From contig WARS01000015.1 in NCBI GenBank assembly GCA_008933995.1, positions 4,204,173 to 4,268,172 of the forward strand: a stretch of DNA of 64,000 nucleotides, read 5' to 3'. Positions 25,393 through 36,951 of the stretch are shown here, piece after piece (positions within the stretch are counted from its first letter, which is position 1; the number at the start of each line of letters is the position of its first letter). The stretch is from Datnioides undecimradiatus (lineage: Eukaryota; Chordata; Actinopteri; Lobotiformes; Datnioididae). The translations under genes were made by a program, and so were the position numbers. The notes under the pieces are model-generated. The model saw only the letters and a list, made by a program, of their open reading frames with translations. It was not told the DNA's origin and did no database searches.

Positions 25393-28300
25393 ATGGCAGC
25401 GGTCCGGACTCTCAGGAAACTGTGCCAACACTTCCAGCATCAAGTCTGTAAACTGCACACGTCCGCCCCCAGGTGAGTGCGACCACCAGCGACTGAAATC
25501 TGATTCAGATCGGTCAAATTTGATAGGCTCCCACTTTTACGACATGTTCGGCGTTATTGTTTCCAAAATAAAACGAAAGGTTTACGTTTCTGTAATATAT
25601 TTTATGTGTCGGTCCTCTGCAGTGTTGCGTATAGGTTGGTAATATCGTGCGTTTTATCTTGCGGGGTTTGTTTGATTATATTGAACTAAATGTCCGCAGT
25701 TGGTCACATTTTGACGCGCCCCTAGCGTTATGCCGGTAACATTGCAGTAATAGGCTGGCTGATGAAATCGGTCTGAATGCTTGCACCCTGCGGCTTGAGG
25801 AGCCAGGTTCCAGCTGGAGATCAAGGTGTGAGTCCACACATAAGGAAACCACGTGCACATGCATTTAAAAGCCACATTGTCCTGCAGGATGCGCGCGAGA
25901 AAATGCAAAAATAGTGCATGGTATTTCGATTCTGAGAGGACATACCATCACACAGATGATTAATTTGCAGCACCCCGTGCAGGTATTTATTGAAGACGTG
26001 CTGAGAGCAGCATGACTGAGATACATGTAATGAACTAATGTTGGACACACGCTTTAAAATCCCCCAAACTCGCGTGGTTGCACATGATCTGCAGCACCAG
26101 AGGCACAAGGTGCATCATTTCAAAGCTGTCATCTTGAGCAGGACTTATTACTATATAGATGCCACTTTACTTCGAGCTACACACTTACTTACATATTAAT
26201 TCTACTGGATTTGCTTTTAAATACACACAGCAACAACTACATAAGAATAAACTACTAATAAACTCAATATGAAAATAAATCAAAAAGAAGAAAAAGATAC
26301 AAAAAGACAACTCTTCTCTAAGGTGGCTATTTAACATGGCTGTGTGATCATACATTTGAAAAGACACTCTTGTATAAGGTTAAAGAGCAGTTTGCCGCAG
26401 TGCCAAGTCAACACATTTTGTCTGGGACCTGGTACACTGGCCCCACGGTCACACCCCAATTTGTCCAAAGATGTGATACTTTTCTGGGAGGTTTAATTAG
26501 TTTTGACGGAATAAAAGAGAGGGGAGTTACATCACTGCTGATGGCTCATTACTCCTCAGTTATTAGCCACAGTTTTCAGTTTGTTGTTATATAACTTTGT
26601 TGGCACTTTTGGAATAGGAACAAAGCCGTAGGGCACACCAACCCAGTTTGTAGACATACAATTAAAATGTTCTCGGTTTCAGTAGACAGGTGTGTACGTG
26701 GTAATAAAATGCTCGTAAAAGAGCTGCCTCCGTTCATTTGCTTGTTTCTACCAATTTACGCCAACTGTGGGAACATGCAAGTTGCAAATCTTATTTGCAT
26801 AGAGCATATGGCTCCGTCAGGTGGAAGCATGTTGTGTCTAATTTTAGAGGCTGGAATTGATGCTTGTCCAGGCTGAATGGTTTAGAGTGTTTACAGGTTT
26901 CTGGCGTTAAAACTCCCGTTCACGGGCAATCAAAAAGACTGAGCCCTAGAGTAGAAAAGGAAAATCCCATCAGAAGAATTTTAATTAGCTTTAATTAGTC
27001 AATTCATTTTTTTTGGTTTGTTGTCAAAGTAAGACATTTTTCAACAAAACCTGAGCTCATAAATAAAATAATTCATAGATGAGCACATCTCGTTGAAACT
27101 GAAGGTATCAACTGTTCCCTAACTCTAGTCATTTTTTTACATGCCAACTCTCAGACAGGAGGCGGTGGTCATCTCAGGGAAGAAACTAGCACGGCAGATC
27201 CGGGAGGAGGCCCGGGCCGATGTGGAGAAATGGGTTTTAGCCGGCAACAGGAGACCTCATCTTAGTGTGGTTCTGGTCGGAGACAACCCAGCCAGTCACT
27301 CCTACGTCCTGAATAAGACACGAGCTGCAGCTGATGTCGGTAAGAAACGAAAACACCCACATTCCTCATACGTACGTGTAAACACACTTAAATCTACAGT
27401 TTAAACTAACAAAAGAACAAACGTTTGCCTGTGTTTTAAAGTTGTTTTCTCACTTTGACCTCCTACAGGAATCTCTAGTGAGACCATTCTCAAACATTCA
27501 GACATCAGTGAGGAGGAGTTATTGGACCTGATCTACAAACTCAACACAGATCACCGCGTGGACGGCCTGCTGGTCCAGCTGCCTTTGCCAGGTACGGGGA
27601 AACTTGAACATATAATAAGCTGCATTTGTAAATTTTGATAAACTCATCTTCTTCTTCTGAGATCTACGTGTTCTGACTGTAACTTGTCTTTGTTTTCTGA
27701 CAGATCACATTGATGAGCGCACAATCTGTAACGCAGTTTCCCCCACCAAGGACGTGGATGGCTTCCACGTAGTCAATGTGGGTCGCATGTGCCTGGATCA
27801 GTCCACCATGCTCCCTGCCACTCCCTGGGGAGTCTGGGAAATCATTAAACGCACAGGTAACAGGAGCCACCGCTTAGTCTCTCTTAGGGCTGATATCCTG
27901 TTGTATATAGTAAATAACCCCCCCCCTCCCGTCGTCATCCTTCAGGTATTCCTACTCTTGGAAAGAATGTCGTGGTTGCAGGACGCTCCAAGAATGTGGG
28001 CATGCCCATTGCCATGTTGCTGCATACAGACGGCCGTCACGAGAGGCCCGGAGGTTGGTGCATGTTGGTTTATCTGTGTGTTTAAAGATGGAGCGTTTAC
28101 ATAAATATGGTACAAATACCTAATGTTGTATCTGCCGCAGGTGATGCCACGGTCACCATTTCTCACCGTTACACTCCAAAGGAGCAACTTAGCCAACACA
28201 CTAAAATCGCTGACATCGTGGTTGCCGCTGCAGGTTTGTGTTACAGTTTGATCCCCTGCATCTGACTGAACATTAAGTGTTTAAATGGAGAAGTTTTTTC

Positions 28301-28717
28301 TTCTTCTGTTGTCTAACTTTTCTGTGTGCGTTTGCTGAACTATCAGGGATTCCAAACCTCATCACAGCAGACATGATCAAAGAGGGGGCAGCGGTGATTG
28401 ACGTTGGAATAAACAGAGTGCTGGACCCAGTCACTGGAAAGAACAAACTGGTTGGAGATGTGGATTTTGAAGGTGAGGTTGGGCAGTGAGCATGATTGTT
28501 TTTCTGGACAGATGTTCTTAGTGTCAGCGTATCTGTAACGTCATACCTTTTTTTCTGTCTTTACTCAGGTGTGAGACAGAAAGCGGGCTTCATCACCCCC
28601 GTTCCTGGAGGTGTGGGACCCATGACTGTTGCGATGCTAATGAAGAACACGATCAAAGCAGCCAAGAACATCCTCCTGTATCCCCCAGAGAGGATCCGCA
28701 TGGCAGCTGCATCCTAA
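25393..28717 (+). CDS. mthfd2: Bifunctional methylenetetrahydrofolate dehydrogenase/cyclohydrolase, mitochondrial
   Basis: Complete 338-residue enzyme (human 350) that converts 5,10-methylene-THF to 10-formyl-THF through NAD-dependent dehydrogenase and cyclohydrolase steps in the mitochondrial matrix. Exons: 25393-25472, 27155-27339, 27469-27591, 27704-27856, 27946-28053, 28141-28233, 28347-28472, 28569-28717; all in phase. The first about 27 residues are basic and lack acidic residues, as expected for a targeting peptide. Family motifs are [12 protein letters not shown] with active-site Tyr77 and Lys81, [25 protein letters not shown], the Rossmann segment [19 protein letters not shown], and [14 protein letters not shown]. 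The [19 protein letters not shown] segment favours MTHFD2 or MTHFD2L over cytosolic MTHFD1. The position next to MOB1A supports MTHFD2. The C-terminal tail diverges from mammals. Intron 1 (1.7 kb) holds nothing I recognise. Confidence 0.96.
25473..27154 (+). other. MTHFD2 intron 1
   Basis: A 1.68 kb intron flanked by AG|gtgagt and ctctcag|A. No exon, RNA gene or clear mobile element is visible inside it. Confidence 0.8.
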
Positions 28718-29274
28718 TGGGCCGATTAAAATCCCAGAATCAGTGACACATTCCAGCCCCCCTTCCCCAACTCTACCATCACCACCACCCTGCCTCATTT
28801 CTTTTACTTGGAGCAACATGATGAGCTCCCCTTGCACACAGACTGGAAAGATGATAGCTTTATGGCTCTGGTCCTGCTGACATCTTTAACCTTTCCTATC
28901 CTCAAGTCCAGCCATGTTTAGACTGTTACATTCACTCATGCAGCTGTGTGTTTTCATGTAACAGGGTTTTAAGTATTTATCATTTACAGTGTACTTCTGT
29001 GGAGTTTTTGGAGTTATAAGGAATCTTGAGAGATTGTTTTATTTATTGCTGCAGCAACATTATATTTAAATGGAGGCAGGTCACAGTATTTAACTCTAAG
29101 CTGGCAAGCAGTGAACGCAGAGCAATTAAGGGCCTGTCTGCTGTGTTTCTTGCATTAGTTTAGCCTTTTGTACCAAGATTGATAAGGGCTAACATCATCA
29201 GGAATACATATGTTTATCTATATACAAGCTTTAAAGACTCACAATTGCCTTTGTAAAAAAAACTTTGAAATAAA
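28718..29274 (+). other. MTHFD2 3' UTR
   Basis: Runs from the TAA at 28715-28717 to the first good AATAAA at 29269-29274, about 550 bases of non-coding sequence. Confidence 0.65.
29269..29274 (+). promoter_or_regulatory. Poly(A) signal of MTHFD2
   Basis: Canonical AATAAA in an AT-rich context (GAAATAAATATTAC) about 555 bases after the stop codon, followed by TG/T-rich sequence. Confidence 0.65.
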
Positions 29275-31055
29275 TATTACAAATGTTCTCATGCTTTCTG
29301 ACACTACTTTTAGTCTCCTCATGAGATCATACTCATATTAATGCGTATTAATGCACATATACTAAATATAACTCACTTCTCAGGTGTCAAATAGCCAGTT
29401 AATCTTATTAACCTCTGATCCAACTTCCTGTATATGGCATGATATCATAAGCATCACATATCACTTAGAGTCATTGGTCTCTCAGCTGGATATGAACTGG
29501 GTCTCACATTTTATTCAAATCATTTCCTGGATCACAAACTAACTGTCCAGCACAATTATTTCCCTCCATTCCTTCATTCATTCAACTCACTGACCCAATT
29601 TAATTTGGTGTCATAGCGGAGACTGGGGCAAATGGTGCTTTATCATTAGTGCAACACATTTTTTTAAAAAATATATATTTATTTTGTGGAACAACAATAA
29701 CAACAAAATATGATACATAAACCCTCATATGTAGGAATGAATAAATAAAAAGAAAGAAAATATGCTACCAAATGAGACTGGCAGAGGCTGCTACTAAGAT
29801 GTAACTTCAATGATATAATCATGAGAAACATAAAAATACATTAAATATACAAGATATATTGGAGACAATAAGATGTAAGGTATTAGATGGACATTGCATG
29901 CGATGGCTGAGACAACTACAGTCAAACTAAACAGAGACAGGCGGATTAGTTAAAAACGTGTCTGAGATTAAGCGGTCTGAGGTGACTTTTCTCACGCTCT
30001 GGATGAGAGCCAGGACAGATGCTTTTTACACCAGTGGACTCAGTGAACTACTTTGCACTGTAAGACACAAATAGATGACACGTAGACACATTGGTAACCT
30101 GAACAACCTGGTGACCTTTTCCTTATGTCACCTTAACGTTTTCACATAACCTGAAGATGAGTAGCTGAGCTGACCACCGAAGATTCGTTTTCCTTCCTTA
30201 AATTTTAGCTCTTTTTTTTTTTTTTGGTGCTGTGGGAGGTTTGAAAGAAAACAGGTGGTGAATTTGTGTGGGTTTACTGAGTTGGTAGCTTTTTCTTCGC
30301 ATCTCTACTTGCAATAAAATATATTGGATGTGTCTGTACAATCTGCCCAATTTGGATTTTTTGATTGCACTTTTGAGGCTTTTAAAAGCTAAAGGAGGAT
30401 TCAGGGACATATTTATATGATATATATTCTATGGACTATAATAAACAGCCAAATGGGTCATGGAAACATTGATGTTGGAGATTCCCTAACATAAAGCAGC
30501 CTTTCATCCCTCATGATCTATTACAGGTTATGACCTTAGTGTGGATGAGTTCTAAACACTAAAAGTGATGCTCACATTGTATTATTTTAAGGACTTCTAA
30601 TGGGCCTGCAGGGCTGAAACTATCCAATATATTATAAGAAAAAACAAATAGACATTCTAAATAATAAAAAATATATTTTTGTTATAAGGGGCCCTGAGAC
30701 GATGTCGACGATTTACAGGCAAGCATCAACCAGCTCAACCAGCTCCAGCAGTAAAATGTTGCTCACGTGTTACTTGACTTGTAATAACAATAATTTAACA
30801 ACACTGTAAGAGAAGCCATTCTGGATGTATGTTTAGCCTACTGTTTATAACTTTTGCACACTTTCCTAATAATACCTCTGTTGTTTCCCTTTGACTTTAT
30901 ATTTTCATTATTATTACCATTAAAACCTACACAATCATAGTGATACTATAGTATAAATTCTGAGTACTTTATTCACCCTTATAAACAATTCTAAGTGGTT
31001 ATTGGTGATGGGAGATGCATTAAAAATTTATTTTTTTAATAAAATTTAATTTTAT

Positions 31056-31425
31056 AAGTAAAAGAAGCAATACTACAGTGTAAAAATATAGAGGAACTAG
31101 CTAAAGTTTTGCATTCAGACATTTATTTAATAAAAGTACTATTGTACTAATTCTCAATAAAAAAATTAAGCGTATTTATCATGCAGAATGGTTAATTTCA
31201 GAATAATTTATATTATATTGTTCAATCATTCTAATTGATTAATATTATTCATAAAGCATAATGATATTATAATGGTTCCAATTAATGTATTACAATGTAT
31301 AGCACTCTAATGTTGCAGCTGGTAAAGGTGGGCATATTATTTAATACATTCATGAGTCATTATGAATTATAATCCCTTTTATATTGATAATCTTTTGTAT
31401 TATTGATCATAATCTGCAAAGTGAT
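31056..31425. repeat. Second copy of the AAGTAAAAG-type fish repeat
   Basis: This begins AAGTAAAAGAAGCAATACTACAGTG-like and continues through TTTTGCATTCAGACATTTA, GTTGCAGCTGGTAAAGGTGG (31313 on) and AATCTGCAAAGTGA (31410 on). These ordered words match an abundant percomorph repeat as I remember it. It is probably the opposite end and orientation of the family seen at 24477-25080. No intact termini are visible. Confidence 0.5.
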
Positions 31426-31499
31426 TTTAAAATATGTAGCAGGAGAAAAACAGATTTTGAGTTTAGTTAGTTATTCAACTATTATCGAGGGTAAACCAG

Positions 31500-31543
31500 A
31501 GTAGGAACTAGGAACCTTCCCTAAAGTAGGAACTAGGAACCTT
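31500..31543. repeat. Two exact copies of a 19-mer, 25-bp period
   Basis: AGTAGGAACTAGGAACCTT occurs at 31500-31518 and again at 31525-31543, about 165-205 bases before the ARL6IP4 ATG. It is either a young local duplication or a repeated protein-binding site. Confidence 0.75.
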
Positions 31544-31705
31544 TATAAGGTATTTGCCAGCGCCAACGGAAGCAAATCGGTGATGAACACACATCCGTAA
31601 ATGACAGGAGCCAGTCTTCCATGGCTGCAGCAACACACTTTCTACTTTATATGAGCTTCAGCCAGGTTTTCGGTGTGTATTTATATTCATTTTGTTGTCG
31701 CGGCG

Positions 31706-33027
31706 ATGGATCGCAGCAGATCACCTGACAGAGCAGGCAGAGAGAAAAACCTGTCGAAGAAGAAGAAACGGAGACGCTCCTCTTCTTCTTCTTCATCATC
31801 GTCGTCCACCTCCTCCAGCAGCAGGAGTCGAAGCAGATCATCCAAGAAAGCATCACACAAAACTCAAGGTTTGGACTTAAAATAAGTTAAATTAGCAAGT
31901 TCTGACAGAAACGAAAGCCTTATTCCTAAATATGTTTTCCTTGCTTCGCGGTTAGATGTGAAAACACAAAGAAAGAAGCGCAGAAGAAGCTCCTCTTCTT
32001 CTTCTTCGACCACATCTTCTTCCTCGTCACCTTCATCCTCGTCGAGCGATGAAAAGACTAAGAAAAGTAAGAAAAGTAAGGCCAAGAAAAAGAAGATGAA
32101 GAAGAAAAAGGCGAAGCTGAAGAAACAGCGGAAAAAGGAGAAGAAGAAGAAAGAAAAGTTGAAGAAGGAGAAGAAGAAAGCAGAGGTGGTGTTACCCAGT
32201 CCTCCAGCACAGAAACCTCCATCTTACCTGGAGGTGTGGCAGACTGAGGAGGGGGCGGTGGAGCTCGGACCAGGTGGGACATTATATAACTTCACACACT
32301 GATGTCATTTAATTATATGTATTATCCTTAAAGTCATAGGCAGTGATTGTGTTGTGATAGACTGCATTGTCATTAATATAATCACAGGTGTTCCTAATAT
32401 TCTGACCACCTCATGGACATAAATAGGAGGGAGGACATTTAGAAATACCTCTAAACACTTGGCCCAACAATTTCTCTCATTCTCTTGGGCACCATCGTAA
32501 GTATTTGGTGCATTATACTCTGTTTACCTCTGCAGTGATGACAGATGAGCAGAAGGCCCGACTGTCCACAAAGAGGCCCCTCACCAAAGAGGAGTATGAG
32601 GCCAGACAGAGCGTGATCCGCAGGGTGGTGGACCCAGAAACAGGACGCACCAGGTAAGCCTGAGTGACAGTGTACAGAGTTCTACTTACAGTTGTTGACA
32701 GTTTACAGTCGAGTATTAATCTTTTATCTAATGCATTTTACTCGCTGACATTGTTCTCATGTTGCAGGCCTCTGTCTCCTTACAAAAAGCTCACGTGTGT
32801 TTTCTTCCAGGTTGGTGAGAGGAGAAGGAGAGATCATAGAGGAGATCGTCAGCAGAGAAAAACACAAAGAAATCAACAAGGTACAGGAGAAAGATTCAGC
32901 TATAACTATGTGAAATAAACATTGAGCCCTCACCTTTTCTCTTAATGGTGAACTTCCTTTCATCCCACAGCAAGCAACCAAGGGTGATGGGATTGCTTTC
33001 CAGAGGAAACTGGGAGCCAACAGGTAG
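31706..33027 (+). CDS. arl6ip4: ADP-ribosylation factor-like protein 6-interacting protein 4 (SRp25-like)
   Basis: Complete 241-residue nuclear protein. Exons: 31706-31868, 31956-32273, 32536-32653, 32811-32880, 32971-33027, all in phase. Family members localise to nuclear speckles and nucleoli and modulate alternative splicing. The N-terminus is an RS-like domain: a basic stretch, ten consecutive serines (residues 25-34), then SRSRSRSS. A second serine tract and a long lysine-rich segment follow in exon 2. The conserved C-terminal half contains [52 protein letters not shown] and the terminal [15 protein letters not shown], which is the diagnostic part. The next gene, convergent PITPNM2, is also ARL6IP4's neighbour in human. 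The serine runs come from TCT/TCC/TCA triplet repeats, so length polymorphism is likely. Confidence 0.95.
32386..32416 (+). repeat. Short interspersed repeat fragment in ARL6IP4 intron 2
   Basis: GGTGTTCCTAATATTCTGACC is nearly the same as the reverse complement of 34634-34664. Both resemble the conserved edge of a small dispersed fish repeat. Confidence 0.45.
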
Positions 33028-33672
33028 AAGATGCTGCGATCTGCTTCAAGAAGCTGAACTTTTTATCATAATTTCAAACCGCTGCCTCTAATTGAACCGT
33101 ATAGTGGTGAAGGTACAGAATTATCAGGTCATTCACTCTTGATTGATTCTGGATTTAATCCACAATCTCCGATTGGTTTTGCCTTATTAAATCTATGCTG
33201 ACCAAAAGATCTAAACAGAAGCAGATGAGTGACTTAAATGTAGTCGACTGAGATCTGCCATAGGTACTCTGTCACACTGTCCCAAATGGTTTGCACAGTC
33301 AATGTTTATGCTGATTAGTGCTTATTTATTTCATCCATGTTTTTAAGCATTACAATGAGTACATTCAAGGATCAAATCTGAGTGGACTGGGTTATTCTCT
33401 CAGTTCTCTGCACACAGATGATGTGGGACGCCTTGGAGCTGAGACCATTCAAATCTTTTCTTCATTTGAAACCAACAATTTATACTGTACTTAAAATCAA
33501 AGACATCTGATTCAAGTGCTCAGTGTCCTGTTTGACTCTGTAAACCTTTTTGTTTAATTCTGGCTACATACGACACTCATAGATGTAATTTTACTGTTAA
33601 ATCTCACATTTTTTTTGTTTCCGTTTCCCTGAAGGCATCTGCTTTTGTGTGAACTAAAATCAGAAAAATAAA
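33028..33672 (+). other. ARL6IP4 3' UTR
   Basis: Non-coding sequence from the TAG at 33025-33027 to AATAAA at 33667-33672. No open frame of interest. Confidence 0.65.
33667..33672 (+). promoter_or_regulatory. Poly(A) signal of ARL6IP4
   Basis: AATAAA within GAAAAATAAAAACATTTGTGTC, about 640 bases after the stop and followed by a GT-rich element. Confidence 0.65.
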
Positions 33673-34224
33673 AACATTTGTGTCAACTGCGCTCGATCCT
33701 GCTGTTCTCTAAAGTGATCAACCTTGACATCAGCAAAACATTTTCCGTGTGGGGGGAGAAAAAGACCAAAATGACTTTCCTCAGTTTTTCTTTATATGTT
33801 CTTTATACACTGTACATAAAAACACAAGGGAATGGATAAAATGAAATTATCCAAAACCTACAAGATACACACCCTGTACAATGAAAATATTTACCAAGGT
33901 ATGTGGTATATATACAGTATACAGCCTATGAATGCAAACTGTTGTAACAGTTGTGGCATTGCATTAACCCCGGGGAACAAAGCTCTAGATAGTGATGGAT
34001 TGCCTAATTTTAATGAAAAATGAAAATAGATTTCTCTTTTCCTTCAAAGTGAAAACAACCCAAAGCCTTTTTAGAAAATATGGCCATTTCCTATTACAGC
34101 CTACATGAACAGTCTGTCCATTTCCACGACGTCAATCTGAGAGTGAGCAGCGTTCACTCTGGGCCTCGCAATACAATGGTCAATGTAAGGCAGAAAAGGG
34201 AAATGTAAGGCCTCTGGTAGCGCA

Positions 34225-34243
34225 TGTGTGTGTGTGTGTGTGT
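34225..34243. repeat. GT microsatellite
   Basis: Uninterrupted TG dinucleotides over 19 bases, just beyond the candidate PITPNM2 poly(A) signal region. Confidence 0.85.
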
Positions 34244-34287
34244 CAGTAGCAGAATTGAAGCGATTGTCTGCCCAGAGGTGTCCAAAC

Positions 34288-34293
34288 TTTATT
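34288..34293 (-). promoter_or_regulatory. Candidate poly(A) signal of PITPNM2
   Basis: AATAAA on the minus strand (CTAAAATAAAGTTTGG). It is the best canonical hexamer I noticed between the PITPNM2 stop and the ARL6IP4 end; alternatives cannot be excluded. Confidence 0.4.
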
Positions 34294-34633
34294 TTAGATA
34301 ACCGCATCATTATGACTTTACATTCTCTGGAATTTAATATCCAGGTAATTTGAATCTCTGAGGAAGGGGCTATGGTCGAGTGGTTGCTAACTTAGGATGA
34401 GTGCGTGTTTTCCAGCATTGAACAAACAGCCTTTCTTTAATCAGCAGCTTTCTATAGAGTTGTATATATGGCTTTGAGACGAATCTCTGAAATGGTCAAA
34501 ATGCAGAGGGACAGTAGTTCAGCAGTTCAGTGTGTACACTTATCACAGTCCAGATTCAGAAAGTTACAGCTACGTCAGCATTGAGATGCACATTAAGTGA
34601 TATAGAATTAAGTTGACCCCCATTGATATTAAA

Positions 34634-34664
34634 GGGGTGGACAAAATATTAGAAACACTCCTCT
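34634..34664 (-). repeat. Short interspersed repeat fragment, partner of 32386-32416
   Basis: Read on the minus strand: GAGTGTTTCTAATATTTTG, then TCCACC. It is the inverted counterpart of the fragment in ARL6IP4 intron 2 and lies in the probable PITPNM2 3' UTR. Confidence 0.45.
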
Positions 34665-36261
34665 TAGAATACAATTCAACAGCATCACAAACTACAGCCA
34701 AAGAAAAAGTGACCATTATAACCATTGTGAAGGACCCTAATAAAGTAATTGTTTTAATTGTTGGGTAAATGACTTCATCCAGACCTCCACGTGCTCAAAG
34801 GGAAACCTCGACAAAAACATAAAAGGTTAGACTGAGCATGTTTGCTTGGTTTAATATTTCTGTTCTAAATGTTTTTAGAAGGACTCCACACATGATGCGT
34901 GTGTGTCTTTGCATCTGCTGAGTGCTGCGATGTGTTCGGCTTCCCTCTGCAGTTTGACGTCTGTTGAACGTGTGCCTGTTGACCTGATTGTCAGTGCACT
35001 GTGTCATTCACGCAACGCAGTCCGTTTGATCTTGTGGTGTGGTTGAGCAATATTGCACACTTCCCCTTTACATTTGAGCCCATATTGGTCCATTGCAGCC
35101 AGCTCTGTACATGCCTATTCGAAGGACAAATAAACATCATTTGAATGAATAAATCACACATTTTTACCCATTTCAGAAATGAATGGCGAACAGCATAAAG
35201 TAAGTCTTAGCTCCGTGTTCCTACTTCTGACAGCATATTGTACAAAATTTACAATTTGCAGATTTTACTTCCTCTAAAAGACGCAGCAGAACAGAGAAGA
35301 GAGGCCTTAACCTAAGGAGGATTATCTATGAGCACATTCAACGCCTCATTTACAGCTTAGGGATAACCAGAGAGAATCCCCAAATCCCAAATTTCCAAAA
35401 TAGATAATAACAAACATACAATATATGACACAAGATAGCAGTTCTGTTGATACAATTCTGGTGATCTGCAAGATAAAATCATAAAAATACAATACTGTGC
35501 CAGGCAAAGACCTCTTTGAGTTTTGGCTGCTGCAACTGAAGTTTGAAGAAAAAAAAAAACACAATAAAGCTAAAGTAATCTTAAAACACATTTTGTTCAC
35601 AAAATTAATACATTTTAAAATATCTATATTCTTAAATAACAATTATCATCATCATCAATCAATAAAGTGTATCCTGAATGAGGTGGTGTTCACCCCCAGA
35701 GTAAAGAAGACACTTGAAACTGGTCTTCAGTGGACCAGATACCAGATCTGCACTGTCATATAACAAATATGTACAAGCCTTGTTAAGGCATTCAACTACA
35801 TACTTACACAATCTATTCTGTTTTTACACAGGAAACCGCAATCCTGTCCTCTCTCTTCGTGTACAGTATATCATTCTACTCTGTTTACTTTGGCACATTA
35901 ACCGTACAGTAGCAGTTTTCTCCTATAGCTGAATCATACGTTACTGATTTGGGCAGGTACACACTGCGGTGAGATGTGGTGAAATGTTTTAAAAACCCAG
36001 AAACAGAGTCGGCCGCAGCCACAGTTAAAGGGTAATTTCGCAGTTTGCTTCTTTTGATATTTGGATGGTTCTTTGGTCTGAGGGACGACTAGAAAACAAG
36101 CAAAACTGGACTGTATGGTTTGGTGAAACATTATCATTGCTGTTTGTAAATGCTAAAGGCTGTGCAACAAGTCGTAGCTCTTAACCAGATTGTTTCCCGA
36201 TGGGCTTGCAGAACGCCAAAACATTGTTTTATAACGTTTTTTTAATTATGCTTCTTTACCT

Positions 36262-36280
36262 AAAAAAAAAAAAAAAAAAA
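36262..36280. repeat. 19-base poly-A run
   Basis: Simple homopolymer in the PITPNM2 3' UTR region (poly-U in the PITPNM2 transcript). Confidence 0.8.
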
Positions 36281-36951
36281 TCAAGCTCAATTTTGGCTCA
36301 CGCAGAGAAAAGAAACAAATTCAATCCAGTTTTACCTGCTTCTCAGCTCTGCTCCCAGACATGGACATATCTGATTATCACATAAAAAAAGGACAAAGCT
36401 TTAAAGCTATAATGCACACAGCTGATTTCCGTAGTAATTGTTGTGCTTTTGGTGGCAACAGTGGACAGTTACAGTGCAGTATCAGCACTTGGACCTGATA
36501 CAGGCTGTCTGTAACCACTTTGTGTTGTTGCACGGGGGCGCTTGCATGTATAACTGTCTCCCATCTAAAAACCTGTTGTAGGAGGTTGGCCGTGTATTCA
36601 AGACTAATAAATATTTACTAAACAGTAGAAACAGTCTGGATTCCTAGAATATGAGCTATGTATGCTAGCACATTCCTGTGTCAGGAAGATGCTTCTTGAA
36701 ATGCCTGTTGTGTGTGTTTAATAATAAATACCGCCGTAGCCCCTGTCCACAAATATTGGTATTGAGTGTGACTGGCATTGGTTTTATAAAGAGTGGTTTG
36801 TAGCACCTATTAATTTCATTATGGTATTTACTCATCTGGTGCAAGTCAACTGTATTCCACTCTTAGCATTTATCTTTGCTGTGAGCATCTTCCCCAGCAC
36901 TGTATTTTGAAGTCTCACTCCCAAACGTACTCTCACATTGTCTTGCTAATC

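Larger units (their letters stand above)
29275..31705. other. MTHFD2-ARL6IP4 intergenic region
   Basis: There is no recognisable gene in this AT-rich 2.4 kb. It contains an interspersed repeat copy (31056-31425) and a 25-bp-period tandem duplication (31500-31543). The last about 150 bases should be the ARL6IP4 core promoter and 5' UTR; CGGAAG at about 31566 is an ETS-like core, but no TATA box is clear. Confidence 0.6.
33673..36951 (-). other. PITPNM2 3' UTR and convergent intergenic DNA
   Basis: This lies between the ARL6IP4 transcript end and the PITPNM2 stop codon (36952-36954, minus strand). A minus-strand AATAAA (TTTATT, 34288-34293) is a candidate end, giving a long 3' UTR of about 2.66 kb. 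It contains a GT microsatellite (34225-34243), an A run (36262-36280) and a short repeat (34634-34664). No coding exon is visible. Confidence 0.55.

Noticed and set aside
31864-32282. Acidic and serine-rich antisense frames opposite ARL6IP4
   Set aside because: They arise from the reverse complement of the Ser and Lys triplet repeats and are not conserved proteins.
34201-34243. Possible CRISPR-like or minisatellite array
   Set aside because: It is a plain GT microsatellite; there are no spaced direct repeats and the genome is vertebrate.
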